Assembly: GCA_036365515.1 (NCBI GenBank)
Contig: CM070877.1
Location: 87,100,022 to 87,164,021, forward strand
Reading direction: 5' to 3'
DNA: 64,000 bases
DNA from: Torymus aiolomorphi
Lineage: Eukaryota > Arthropoda > Insecta > Hymenoptera > Torymidae
The translations under genes were made by a program, and so were the position numbers. The notes beneath the pieces were generated by a model. That model was not told where the DNA came from. It made no database searches and was given only the letters and a program-made list of their open reading frames with translations. Positions within the stretch are counted from its first letter, which is position 1, and every line of letters starts with the position of its first letter. Shown here one piece after another: positions 35,799 to 46,264 of the stretch.

Positions 35799-35841
35799 TA
35801 AGTATTTCTTAAGGGAATCGATGAAATAATTAGTGCACAAG

Positions 35842-36837
35842 ATAATTTAATTCATTCTGTGCAACGTTTCGGTAATATAATTATTACCTTTATCAAGCAC
35901 TGTAAATTTATTTAACTTATTATTTTACAATATGTCAAAGTAGTTCTCTATTTACAAAGATAGTCAGACGTTCTTACCATATTATTTGGTGTAGTCAAGG
36001 GTATAAAGTATGGAATAATTATAAGCACAAGTATTGATCTAGAAAAAACAACAAATACATACATGTTTTTGCACAAAAATTGAACTCAGCTAGTTAACAA
36101 TTAAATATATTTTTTACCTCCAGTCCTTCTTATATTATTTTATTTTAAATTTTGTGGAAAATTTTAATAAAAATTTTAACATCACAATAATAAATTAATA
36201 CATAAACCAATACAATAATAAATTAACACGTAATAATAAATTAACACAATAATAAATTAACACGTAAATTAAGCAAAAGCAGTCAAGATTTTAAAAAGAA
36301 GAAACGAGGTGTTGATACTTTAACGTATCAAACGTAGGTGAAATAAAAACAAAATTGAGATTTGAATTCGGCAGAACGACAACTGTCATATGTACAAACG
36401 TCGAATTCAAATCTACATGATCATTTAGGACCACTAGGCGCTATGGCGGCAAATTTGAATTGAATATATAAGGACTAGAGTTTACATTTTCTTTTTTTTT
36501 TTTTTTTTATTTCTTTTTAATTTTTGTAACAACTGATTATAATGTGTACTTAAATTTTGAGTGTCTTCTTTAATATTTATAGCATTATCTTGTAAACGTA
36601 TGTGAATCATTTCTGAAATTAATTTTTTTCTCCAGTTACTTTAATTATCTAAAATTATAATTATTCCATACTTTATACCCTTGACTACACCAAATAATAT
36701 GGTAAGAACGTCTGACTATCTTTGTAAATAGAGAACTACTTTGACATGTTGTAAAATAATAAGTTAGATAAATTTACAGTGCTTGATAAAGGTAATAATT
36801 GTATTATCGAAACGTTGCACAGAATGAATTAAATTAT
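35842..36837. mobile_element. Inverted-repeat element with Penelope-like hammerhead motifs
   Basis: About 190-bp inverted repeats: ATAATTTAATTCATTCTGTG... at 35842-36027 and its inverse at about 36655-36837. Both arms end in CTTGATAAAGG-stem-CGAAACGTTGCAC (minus strand 35858-35902; plus strand 36777-36822). The stem is GGTAATA/TATTACC (or TATTATC) with a 4-nt loop. CUGAUGA-stem II-GAAAC-GUH is the hammerhead ribozyme core found in Penelope-like element terminal repeats. Interior is AT-rich with a GATTTGAATTC / GAATTCAAATC inverted pair at about 36360-36412, and no open reading frame. Confidence 0.6.
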
Positions 36838-36879
36838 TTTGCTCTAAAATTTTATATTGGTGTTTGGGGGCTAATTTGG

Positions 36880-37700
36880 AACGAGTAAAAAAATGTTCAG
36901 CAATTTACAATTCTGGCCTTCAACAGTTGACAAAGTTACGCATATACTTAATATACTTAGTATATCGCAAAGTCATAAATACGATGATATCATAGCAGAA
37001 ATAATATAAGAAATACAGAATAAGAATATCACATAAATTTGGGCCTAGCGCCCAAGTCTTACACAAAGTACATCTAAAAATTCTAAACCATAGGGCAGCA
37101 CTGGTAGCTTCAAACACGCTGTGGTAAGAGGAGGCTAGGTCAATATGACGGTGTAGGCGATGCGTCCTCTTGAATTTTGAAAAAGATAGAAGGTAGCGTA
37201 GGAAGGAGGGGAGTGAGTTCCAACAGATGAGGCTGTGGTTTTGAAAAGCTCTTGCATCTAGGTCAGATTTAGTGTAAAGGTGTCGGGCGAGGCTGGTACC
37301 TGGTAAAGTAGCTGGAATCCTTGAGTCGCAGAATTTTATACATCAGCAGTGCAGTGTGGTACTGCGTCCGGGAATCAACACGGAGACAACCCAGGCGTTT
37401 GCGATAAGGAGTGATGTGGACATCCTCCTCCTAACCCCAAAAACGTACCTCACACATAAATTGTATAGTCGCTGAAGTCGGATGCACTGTTCGTATATCG
37501 CGTCCACATACACCACTGCGCAGTAGTCCAAATGTAGCTCGACTAGGGCTTCGACCAACCGCTTGCGGAGAGTCTCAGTGGTACATGCCTGATAAACCGC
37601 AGTTTATCGTCAAGTGCTACGCCGAGACTCACGACCTCGCTACTAAAGGGAATAAGGACTCCAGACTGCATCCCAATGCCCGACAGATGCAGATGATCGT
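36880..37700 (-). pseudogene. LINE ORF2 3' end, second copy
   Basis: Minus-strand relic of the same family as 6585-6947. Upstream RT-thumb sequence 'VVSLGVALDDKLRF' (about 37640-37600), then 'LVELHLDYCAVVY' and 'LQRLYNLCVRYVFGVRR' (37550-37430). After a frame change comes 'HITPYRKRLGWL' (about 37420-37385) and 'LLMYKILRLK' (about 37345-37315). More stops and shifts follow through the C-terminal 'CWNSLPSFLRY' part (about 37225-37190). Shows what the (GA)n tract replaced in the other copy. Confidence 0.75.
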
Positions 37701-37824
37701 TGACGATATTTTTATAGATTATACATTTTTATAGATTATACATTTCCACAAAAATTCACATACATAAAATATATATCACAATTGCCTATAAATTTGCAAC
37801 TGATATTTAGAATGTATGTATTTG

Positions 37825-38110
37825 AATGTAATTTATAGCATTCGAAACATAATTAAATTACCTATATTTTCTAAAAAAAATTAATTTTCTAGCTATCACG
37901 GTTCTTTTGTTATTAACAGAAATATAAAAATTTAAAAATTAAAAAAAAATGAGTTTTGGATGTTCAACTATTACGATAGTAAAATTGTCTTATTCGCTTC
38001 AAAATTCATTGTACAGGTATATTATTGATAGTTCTCGGCAGAGTTTTTTTGGCAAAATCATTGGTTCATAATTTTCAGAGATATTATAAACTAAAATTAT
38101 CTTTTTATAA
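37825..38110 (+). repeat. Repeat 'D', left arm
   Basis: Inverted partner of 53000-53295 (GCATTCGAAA, ATTAAATTACC.ATATTTTCTAAAA, CTAGCTATCACG, GTTATTAACA, GTAAAATTGTCTTATTCGC, TTCAAAATTCATTGTA). Gypsy-3 is inserted just beyond it. Removing Gypsy-3 would leave the two arms ~100 bp apart as one hairpin. Confidence 0.8.
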
Positions 38111-38163
38111 ATTAAATTAAATTTAATTATAAACTAAATTAAAAAAAATTATAAATTAATCCT

Positions 38164-38844
38164 TGTGAAGTCCGGAAATAAGTGGAAATAAATAGTAATT
38201 GGTTTTATGTATGTTTATTATATAAAATACAATAATTTATTTACCAATACAATCTGCTGGCTTCTGGTAGATCGATGCGTTGTAATTTTACTTAAAATTC
38301 TTTTTCTATAATTGTTCTTTACGTTTAGAATTTACACTTGCTTTTATAAATTTACTATAAATAACTTATAAGATCTGCTTACTAGACGAGTAAGGCTTAC
38401 GATTACAATTTCAATAATTTATAAGATCTGCTTGCTAGATGAGTAAGGCTTACGATTTCAACTTCCTCGATGTCGTAGAGTTACACGGAGCTCGCCAGGT
38501 TTCTTGTACGCTGTGACTGACGTGCGTGATGCATTTCGCAGTTTTTATTATGCGGTTTAATTGGGTTATAGATGATAAATTGAGATCATCTTTATTAAGA
38601 AATTTTCGGTTGCGGCTTATACGCGTAGCATTTAAGCGGTAGCATTGTGAAATGCTGATTTGTTAAAAATTGCACGCCACTGTTTTCTGGAGGTCGATGG
38701 CTCTCTACGTCACACGCTCTACGGTAGGATGCCTGAGCGAAATGCTGCGTTGCATTCTCGTGTTTATATGTCAGGAAATATCTGATGTGAATAAACTTTC
38801 AGAATGAAATTCTAAATCTCTATAATACATCTCCGGACGTAACA
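38164..38844 (-). repeat. Gypsy-3 3' LTR
   Basis: 681 bp, ~98% identical to 52275-52954. The polypurine tract lies immediately inside (38845-38857 on the plus strand as CCTTCCCCCTTAG). Confidence 0.9.
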
Positions 38845-39445
38845 CCTTCCCCCTTAGACTGTTGAATGTCATAGAGATTCAACAATGTATTATGCATCAG
38901 AGATTTCCCGTTACAAAAATTTATTGATAAGTAAATGATAAAATATAATAATACGAGTTATGAATGATAATAATAATAATAATGATAATAATAATAATAA
39001 TGATAATAATAATAATAACAATAATAATAATAATACCCGCCAGTTCTACTTGAATTAGTGGTTATCAGGTTTAAGTTCAAATGACCCTTTCAGCATTTTT
39101 GAGGTTGTCTCGTCGGACGTTGATTTGACCTACTAATTTTCCTTTCTGATCCCCCTATCTCGGTTCTTATGGGGATTTCGATGTCAGAATGTAAGTACTT
39201 CATTTTAGCCCTTCCCTATCTGCTGGCATTGGTACTAGTGTTTTCGGGCTTAGTTAACTTAGTCGTCAGTTAACTTGATTATACGAGGTCGGTGACTCGA
39301 TGTCGCACGAACGAAGTGCTGCGTATACATTATTCTGTGTCTCGAAAAATCACTGATTTACTTTTTATTTGATGAATGTTTAAATGATACGTCTCCGGAC
39401 GTAACACCTCCCCCCTTAGACTGTTGAATGTCGTAGAAATTCAAC
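38845..39445 (-). other. Gypsy-3 3' internal region with duplicated PPT
   Basis: The block GTTGAAT..CTATGAC..ATTCAAC, CAGTCTAAGGGGG and the LTR start occurs twice on the minus strand, at 38845-38890 and again at 39387-39445 where it is followed by only ~20 bp of LTR edge. An (AAT)n tract lies at 38968-39036. This suggests an aberrant reverse-transcription or recombination product. Confidence 0.7.
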
Positions 39446-40230
39446 AAGTGAAGTAATTGAATGATCAATTAGTGCTTTTTTCGTTACAAAAGATTTAATA
39501 ATAATAATAATAACCAACAATATAAAATTAATAATTTTAAATAAATTTTTGAATCGTCTATAAATTTTAAAATAAATTAATTATTTTCTTCCTAATACTA
39601 GTTTTGCACTTAACCTACTGATTTACTTTGTACCGACTTTTCTAACGTTCAAATTTCAAAGAATTCCTATAGAGATATATATAGATTTCGATAATTTAAT
39701 TATTTCGTTATCGGTAATATGTAATAATTTTTTTGTTTTGCTGTATTTACATAAAATAGTCATTCATTAATTAAGCTTAGAAATAATGTGCTTATTAAAT
39801 AATTTTTTTAGTAAATAAATGATGAGAAATATGTAGGGAATGATTCAAGTGATCATTCACTTCCCTCCCTGCTGAGATATTTGGCAAGAAATATGCTTTT
39901 TCTTTCCTCTCTTTGTTTAAGTAGAATAACATTAAAGGGCATTTGATGTTATAACAAAATTATTTTAACTCGTATTATAATTATTTCCAAAAGAAAAATA
40001 CAATTATATATGGTGTAGGTTTTTTTCGTAAAAAGGAAGTGAATAATTGAAATGATATTGATAAATTTTGGCTTGTTATTGCTTTTATGCATCATTGTAT
40101 TTTACCTTTGTTTGAAAACTTTCAGCCATTTCAAAAGATCATTTTAGAACTTGAACTTTTGTTTCGGCATAGGTAGCATTCACACATTTGCTTTAAAGAA
40201 TACGCAATCTGATAGAGTAGAAAAATGTTT
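39446..40230. other. AT-rich Gypsy-3 interior, no ORF
   Basis: Left flank of the nested MITE; continuous with 47875-48820 once the nested elements are removed. No pol motif on either strand. Confidence 0.6.
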
Positions 40231-40238
40231 TATACACT

Positions 40239-40933
40239 ATGACACGATATTTCGCGCGAACTATAAGAACCCGCGCGTCCCGAATTAACCGCGTCCTCAA
40301 TCACTCTCACGTTCAACTTACCTCTCGCTCAAATACTCTCCTCGCCGAATTTGTAAGGCGCCAGACGAGGAGTTCACACTCACGCACACTCTCGCGATGC
40401 CGGCTCAAGACTCACTCCCGTCGGGGTGGTCCGCGTTCACCTGCTCGGGCAGCAGGGCTCGCACACGCACGCTCACGCTCGTCCTCTACACGGCGTGCCG
40501 TGAGGGCCAAAGATCTCCTTTCTATGCGTTCTTCCTTCCCCGCTGGGAAGGAAGGGCACCAATACTGGCCCCGAGTAAACGCTCGCGAACGACACGCACA
40601 CACGCACTCTTTCCTACCTTGACGACCTCCTCCCTCGTACACGCTTGACTCGTGCTGGCACGTCCTCGGCGCTCGCTCTCTGCACCTGGCTCTCGGAAGT
40701 CACCGTCTCTTTCCTCACTTGCACTCTCGAAAAATCACCAAGTCTCACGCGCGCGTACACTTAGTCTCTCTCGCTCGGAGGTCCGGGGTAGAGTGATTAG
40801 AGAGCAGCGCTCTCTCTCTCCCTTGCCCTTCTACGGCGCTCGCGGCGCTCGAATCAACGTTGAACGTCGTTTTAAAATGCCTTCGCGCGCTCACACTCAC
40901 ACATTCATACTCGACGCGTTTTCCCGCGTCGCA
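40239..40933 (-). repeat. Gypsy-2 3' LTR
   Basis: 695 bp; on the minus strand begins TGCGACGCGGG and ends ATCGTGTCAT. Open frames on the plus strand across it (for example 40239-40622) are shadows of GC-rich LTR sequence, present in both LTRs. Confidence 0.93.
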
Positions 40934-41341
40934 CTCCCCCTCGCTAGGCCTTCGCGAACTCTCGCGAAATCGGCCGACTCCATACGTCGGGGGTTTCCCC
41001 CCCTCAAGGCACCAATACCGACTCTTATTCGCGCTCCTCCTCGCGCCAGGCCCTCACACCTTCCGGCGGTGGCCTCCTCACTCAGGCGTCAATACCGGCT
41101 CCTTCCGCGCTCTCCCGAGGACTTACTGCCTTCGCAGAGAGTCCTCGAGAGCTCTTACGACCGCATCGCGCGCGTTTTGCGGCAGCGCGCGCAATCCTTC
41201 CACGAGGCTCGCCGCCTGCGCCAGAGCGTCCCGAGGGCGATTCTGGGCTTGGAGCTGCCGCTGCGCCGGCACCGAATGGACATGCAGCTGCCCAACTGCC
41301 ATGGCCTGATAATGATGGTGGTGGCGCGCTCCCATCTCTTG
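40934..41341 (-). other. Gypsy-2 3' untranslated tail
   Basis: About 400 bp between the stop of the zinc-knuckle ORF and the 3' LTR, ending in the polypurine tract. The frame read from the plus strand here is antisense and unsupported. Confidence 0.7.
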
Positions 41342-42706
41342 CTACAAACGCGGCCTGCATTCCCGCTCGGATCTCAGCTGCTCGCGCTGGATGGCCGCGC
41401 GCTGCTCCTCCTCCACATGCAGGGCCTCCCTATTCCGGCGCACTATCTCCTCCACCCTCTCCCGTTCGTTGGCGAAGTTCGCCCGCACGAACTCCTCATG
41501 CGCCACGCTACACCTGGGGCAATCCCGGAGGTCGAAGCCATGCCTCCCGCAATTATTGCAGAATGCCCTCACTCGTGGACGGGGGCATTGAGCCAGGTCA
41601 TGGCCGTGCTGCCAACAATTATAGCAGTGGTAAGGTGGTGGGTCCACCGCAGGGTCGGTGGGGATGGCCCTCAGCCCACCAAACATTACGCCGCTCCGTC
41701 GAACGGCTGGCGCTTCACCCCTCTGCGCTCTGACGTCCTCCCTTCTTCCTTCCGTCTCTCGCGCTCGCCTTCTTTGCCGCTCGCCAGCCGGCGATAGGGG
41801 TCGCGCGTCGACGGCCAAGCATCGGCGCGGACCTTCCCTTCGCCGGGAGGGCGATTGTCCTCTTCCGCACGGCGCGCCAGGGTGCTCCTCCGGAGGCGGA
41901 GAGGGGCGTCGCGAGACATAATCCTCCAACGTCGGCTGGCGATTCGGATTGTAACGACGCGCGCGACGTCGCTGGGTGCGGCTCATGCGCGTTGGCGCTA
42001 CTCCTCGCCGTTCCTCCTGTGGCACGATCCGCTCCTGCGGCCTCGCATGGGGCTCGTCTAATTCCGCGTCTGAGTCCCAATTCTCATCCGCATACGGCCA
42101 CACCCGGATGTTAGCCGGCGGATCATAGCGCTCCGCTCCGCGCTCCGGGGCTCGGTCGCTCGACGACGCCGGACCGGCGGCTACTTCCACAGGCAGCAAG
42201 GGGCTGCCTCTTGCGACACACGCCTCGGGTGGCGTCGGACTGGCCGCGGCGCAAGCTCCGAGCTCCATCGGCTCCGCGTCACTGCCATCGAGCAAGTAAC
42301 GCTCGAGCTCGTCCTCGGCGCGTCTGCTCTCCTCCACACTCTCTCTCTCGGCACCACTCCTCGGCTGTTCGTCGTCCTCGATGATGAGTATCGGGTCATG
42401 AAGGCGGCGCAACGCAGCCTCGGCCACTAGCTCCCGCCTCATAACGAGCTCACGCTCAGCCTCCATGGCCGCAATCCGTCCTGCTACCCGGACGAACACC
42501 TCCTCCAGGAAGTCGCTCGTGGCCCTCTCGGCCTCCCTCTCCAGCTGGTCCTGCTCATACCAGCTGAGCTCCGACTGCGGGCGACTTCCCTCCACGCTCG
42601 GCTCCAATACTGGCTCGCCGCAGGGAGTTGGTGGCCCCTCCATTCCTAATGGGGAAGGCGGCCTCGCCTCTTCTCCCTCGGCGGCTGGATGCGCCTCGCC
42701 CTCCAT
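41342..42706 (-). CDS. Gypsy-2 Gag/nucleocapsid-like protein, downstream of pol
   Basis: Minus-strand ORF of 454 codons from the ATG at 42706 (MEGEAHPAAEG), chosen because the farther upstream in-frame start is only GTG. Features: Pro/Glu-rich N-terminus, a charged helical region ('LEREAERATSDFLEEVFVRV', residues ~50-110), an acidic Glu/Asp stretch, and a basic Arg-rich middle ('RRRARRYNPNRQPTLEDY'). Near the C-terminus are two knuckles, 'CYNCWQHGHDLAQC' (canonical CX2CX4HX4C) and 'CNNCGRHGFDLRDC', where Phe occupies the His position; a Glu/Arg coiled tail follows. No clear capsid major homology region. It lies in the same frame as pol, 33 bases after the pol TGA, with a strong acceptor TTTCTAG|G at 42711. 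Translation could use splicing or readthrough (inference). Confidence 0.8.
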   Translation of the reverse strand: MEGEAHPAAEGEEARPPSPLGMEGPPTPCGEPVLEPSVEGSRPQSELSWYEQDQLEREAERATSDFLEEVFVRVAGRIAAMEAERELVMRRELVAEAALRRLHDPILIIEDDEQPRSGAERESVEESRRAEDELERYLLDGSDAEPMELGACAAASPTPPEACVARGSPLLPVEVAAGPASSSDRAPERGAERYDPPANIRVWPYADENWDSDAELDEPHARPQERIVPQEERRGVAPTRMSRTQRRRARRYNPNRQPTLEDYVSRRPSPPPEEHPGAPCGRGQSPSRRREGPRRCLAVDARPLSPAGERQRRRARETEGRREDVRAQRGEAPAVRRSGVMFGGLRAIPTDPAVDPPPYHCYNCWQHGHDLAQCPRPRVRAFCNNCGRHGFDLRDCPRCSVAHEEFVRANFANERERVEEIVRRNREALHVEEEQRAAIQREQLRSERECRPRL

Positions 42707-42710
42707 GATT

Positions 42711-42735
42711 CCTAGAAACACAACTGAATTAGAAC
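42711..42735 (-). promoter_or_regulatory. Candidate splice acceptor before Gypsy-2 downstream ORF
   Basis: On the minus strand TTCTAATTCAG, then TTGTGTTTCTAG|GAATC immediately before the ATG at 42706: a branch-like TCTAAT, a pyrimidine-rich run and AG|G. A candidate donor AAC|GTAAAC lies in the leader at about 46385-46390. A spliced message would place the Gag-like ATG near the 5' end. Confidence 0.5.
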
Positions 42736-42739
42736 TCGC

Positions 42740-45700
42740 TCAAGATATAATCTTCGCGGCCCTAGGGGGAATATATCGCTTAAGTTCCGATACGTGCGCT
42801 TTCGCGATACGCCGCGTGCCCCCACCTACACTCTCGAGAACGTAAACCGTCGGCGATTTAAGTTCTACAATCTTAAGCGGCCCCTCGTACTTCGGTGCTA
42901 ATTTCGCAGAAAACTTATTAATCCCACTAGATAACGGGTGCGTCCGCCGCATAACTAAATCCCCCTCGCTAAACTGGACAGCTCGCTTGTTTTTATTGTA
43001 TTCTCGCGTCTGTTTTTCTCGCGCCTGATCAATGTGTCGCGCCACCAAATCTCGCAATGCATCTAATCGTTTAACTCTATCCACCCAAACCTCCGGCGGT
43101 ACTCTTAAAATCGGGCGCGCCCCCTCGATTTCCCTGCGCAGACTCTTTACTGGACGCGGATGCCTACCAAAATTTAAGAACGCTGGCGACGCGCGCGTCG
43201 TTGCTTGAATTGCAGTATTAATCGCGTGGCGCAATTCGTGAATATGCGCGTCCCAGGTACGATGATCTGCTCCTACAAACGCGGCAATCATCGTTTTCAG
43301 TGTTCTATTACTCCTCTCTACTGGGTTCGCTTGAGGATGATACGGCGGCGTCGTCACGTGTTTTACTCCGTACTCCTCTAAGACTTTACGCAGCGTCTGA
43401 TTATCGAACTCGCGTCCATTATCAGTCAATAAATACTCCGGTGTCTCCCATCGGAATAAAATTAATTCTTCTAATGCGCGCGCTACTGACTTTCCATCTG
43501 CTTTCCTAATCGGCTTCAACTCCACCCACCGCGTGAATAAATCCTGAAACACAATTAAGTACTTCATCTGACTCTTACTCGGCGGAAACTCCATTAAATC
43601 CGCGACTACTACTACCCATGGCCTCTCTACTATTCTACTACCCATCAAGCCCTGCGCTCCTGTCTGCACCACCTTATATTTTTGACATTGCTCGCACGCT
43701 CGCACAAAATTATTTACGTCATGATACATACCCTTCCAATAGTATTCACGCGCAATACGATCATACGTCTTCTCTACACCGAGGTGCCCTGACGAAGGTG
43801 TGCTATGCGCGTCTGACATAACTCGTTCTCTTACTTCGACCGGCAATACTAATTTTAACTTCTCTTCGTCATCTATAATTTCCCCTAAAAGCGGATCCTC
43901 GCGATACTTATAGAGTTTTCCCTCTTCCACTATCCAATCTTTGTACTTAAGCGGCGTCTCTCGTACCTCGCTCAACATACGCAGATACCACGGATCGCGA
44001 ATTTCTTCAAACGCAGCTGCTTCTACCTCTACTTGATCGTACATTCGCGAGAGCGCGTCGGGAAACTGATGCAATGAACCCTTGCGATGCTGGACTTCAA
44101 AGTCCCATTGCTGCATCTCCAACGCCCATCGCGCCAATCGTCCCGACGGCTCCTTCAGATTCCTTAACCACTTCAGCGCGCTGTGGTCTGTAATCGCCGT
44201 GAATTTATATCCCTCTAAATACGGCCTAAACTTTTTGATCGCCCATAACAACGCGAGACACTCTTTCTCTGTCGTTGAATAGTTACGCTCTGCTGACGTC
44301 AATGTTCGGCTCGCATAGATAATCGGGTGCTCTCCGTCTTTAAAAAATTGCGCGAGAAGCGCGCCTAACGCGGAATTGCTCGCATCGCACTGAATAATAA
44401 ACGGCTTTGTAAAATCCGGCCGCGCAAGAACAGGGGCTCGCGTCAGAGCGTCTTTAATATTTTTAAACGCTGTCTCCTGCTCTTCTCCCCACTCCCATTT
44501 CTGCCCTTTAAACGTGAGTCTATTGATAGGCAATATCATCTCCGCGTAATTCTCAATAAAACGCGCGTACCAACCTGCCATTCCTAAAAACGTCCTGACC
44601 TCGGTCACATTTCGCGGTGCTGGATAGTTCAATACCGGCGCTATTCTCTCTGGATCTGGCCGCAACCCCTCGTGATCCAACAGATAGCCGAGATATGTGA
44701 CACGCTCGCAGCAAAACTCGCACTTCTTCCGCTGTACTACTAACCCCGCATCCGTAATCCTACGCAATACTATTTCTAACCACTTTAAATGCTCGTCGAA
44801 CGTCTCTGTTACCACTATTATATCATCTAAATAGCAGAATACGTACGGCTCGCACTCCGGTCCGAAAAGCGCATCGATTAGTCGCTGAAAGGTCGCCGGC
44901 GCATTTGCTAAGCCGAATGGCATTCGCGTGAACTGCCATAACCCCGATCCTGGCAAAGCAAAAGCCGTGTACTTTCTACTCGAACGCTCTAGCGGCACCT
45001 GATAGTACGCTTGGCGCAGGTCTACTTTTGAAATATACCTAGCGTTACGCAAACGGTCTAAAATCGCATCCATGTTCGGAATTAGGTACGCGTCTTTCTT
45101 CATCGCCTTATTGACATCACGATAGTCAAAACACATGCGACCCTTGTCATCCCGCCACGAAATCACTGGCGCGCTTCGCCAGTCGCTCGCTGAAGGCTCT
45201 ATTATACCCGCTTTAAGTAATTTCTCTACCTCACCGTTTGCAAACTCGAACATTTTCGGTGACATTCTCCGGGGCTTCTGACGCACCGGCGCTGCACCCT
45301 GCATGTTTATATGATGCTCGACTAGATCCGTTACACCCGGTACATCGCTCTCGGGAGGCAAGAGTCTACCTACAAGTTGCACCACTAGCTCACGCTCGCT
45401 AGTCGCAACTTCGCTTATGCCCGCGCATTCGGCATAAATCGGCGCTTCTTCGCTCGCTTCTCTTCCTGCAAAAGTCCTCCAACTTCCGTCGCCTGACCGC
45501 CACTCGCCTCTTGCTAGCCGCGCGTCGATGTCAAACTCCTTGCAGAAATCCATACCTAAAATTAAATCGTGATCTAATTCGGGTACGGCCTTCACGCTAA
45601 TCAACTTCAAATCCCCGTCGACTTCGAGCATCAAGTCGAGCACACCCACTACCGGCGTTACCTTTCCATTAACCGATCTAATCACCGAATCGTATTCTTT

Positions 45701-46264
45701 TAATCGGCTTTTAACTAACTCGGTAACACACGGTCCAGCGAGGGATAACGTTGCTCCCAGATCAAACAATACTTTATACTCCTGCCCGCGTAGCATTACT
45801 GTCAAATAATAACGCTTATCTATCCTCATGCCCGCGACGCCACTATCATCCGCTTGCTCGCTTTCCACGTTTTCGCTCTGATTTTCGCTGCTAATCGATG
45901 CTTCAATATTGCCTGCTCTTGCGCGCTCTTTACGATCACACTCCTCGTGCAGCTCGCGCATCATCTCCTCGGCGGCGAGTTTAAGCTGTTCATCTAATTC
46001 GGGGTCGAAATCATTATTCGCTAAGCACGGGGCCGCTCGCTCCGCCCCGCTCGCACCGTGCGTTTCCGACAGTACAGCCTCGTATACTTGCAGCGCGCGC
46101 GCTGCGCCCTCAGACTGACACGCGTTAGCAATTATCGATTCTCCGCACGTTTTGATTTTACTCTCTATACTCACTTCTCCTGTCACTATCGCATCAGCTT
46201 CCTCGCACAGCTGCTGATTTTCGCCTAAGTCTCCCTCTTTATTCTCACTCTTATTCTCACACAC
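42740..46264 (-). CDS. pol: Gypsy-2 Pol polyprotein (PR-RT-RNaseH-IN)
   Basis: Open for 1,174 codons. Domains in order: acidic N-terminus (to ~residue 150); protease with 'LFDLGATLSL' (~190), where D-L-G replaces D-S/T-G; RT with 'YISKVDLRQAYYQV', 'MPFGLANAPATFQRLI' and 'CYLDDIIVV'; RNase H with 'IQCDASNSALGALLAQ', 'TEKECLALLWAI' and 'TDHSALKWL'. Integrase: HHCC domain 'HLGVEKTYDRI...CEQCQKYK', core 'VVADLMEF', 'LLTDNGREF' and 'YHPQANPVERSNRT', and a GPL-type C-terminal barrel. No chromodomain. All RT, RNase H and IN catalytic residues are present. The frame has no ATG before ~residue 99 (46264 is GTG), so initiation needs a spliced leader, a non-AUG start or an upstream fusion. Ends in TGA at 42740-42742. 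Confidence 0.93.
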   Translation of the reverse strand: MCENKSENKEGDLGENQQLCEEADAIVTGEVSIESKIKTCGESIIANACQSEGAARALQVYEAVLSETHGASGAERAAPCLANNDFDPELDEQLKLAAEEMMRELHEECDRKERARAGNIEASISSENQSENVESEQADDSGVAGMRIDKRYYLTVMLRGQEYKVLFDLGATLSLAGPCVTELVKSRLKEYDSVIRSVNGKVTPVVGVLDLMLEVDGDLKLISVKAVPELDHDLILGMDFCKEFDIDARLARGEWRSGDGSWRTFAGREASEEAPIYAECAGISEVATSERELVVQLVGRLLPPESDVPGVTDLVEHHINMQGAAPVRQKPRRMSPKMFEFANGEVEKLLKAGIIEPSASDWRSAPVISWRDDKGRMCFDYRDVNKAMKKDAYLIPNMDAILDRLRNARYISKVDLRQAYYQVPLERSSRKYTAFALPGSGLWQFTRMPFGLANAPATFQRLIDALFGPECEPYVFCYLDDIIVVTETFDEHLKWLEIVLRRITDAGLVVQRKKCEFCCERVTYLGYLLDHEGLRPDPERIAPVLNYPAPRNVTEVRTFLGMAGWYARFIENYAEMILPINRLTFKGQKWEWGEEQETAFKNIKDALTRAPVLARPDFTKPFIIQCDASNSALGALLAQFFKDGEHPIIYASRTLTSAERNYSTTEKECLALLWAIKKFRPYLEGYKFTAITDHSALKWLRNLKEPSGRLARWALEMQQWDFEVQHRKGSLHQFPDALSRMYDQVEVEAAAFEEIRDPWYLRMLSEVRETPLKYKDWIVEEGKLYKYREDPLLGEIIDDEEKLKLVLPVEVRERVMSDAHSTPSSGHLGVEKTYDRIAREYYWKGMYHDVNNFVRACEQCQKYKVVQTGAQGLMGSRIVERPWVVVVADLMEFPPSKSQMKYLIVFQDLFTRWVELKPIRKADGKSVARALEELILFRWETPEYLLTDNGREFDNQTLRKVLEEYGVKHVTTPPYHPQANPVERSNRTLKTMIAAFVGADHRTWDAHIHELRHAINTAIQATTRASPAFLNFGRHPRPVKSLRREIEGARPILRVPPEVWVDRVKRLDALRDLVARHIDQAREKQTREYNKNKRAVQFSEGDLVMRRTHPLSSGINKFSAKLAPKYEGPLKIVELKSPTVYVLESVGGGTRRIAKAHVSELKRYIPPRAAKIIS

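Noticed and set aside
40652..41797. 381-codon plus-strand ORF
   Set aside because: It runs antisense through the Gypsy-2 LTR, tail and Gag-like ORF; GC-rich DNA leaves antisense frames open, and the upstream part is repeated in the other LTR.
41658..42845. Other plus-strand and offset minus-strand ORFs over Gypsy-2
   Set aside because: Shadows of the minus-strand knuckle ORF and pol, with no motifs.
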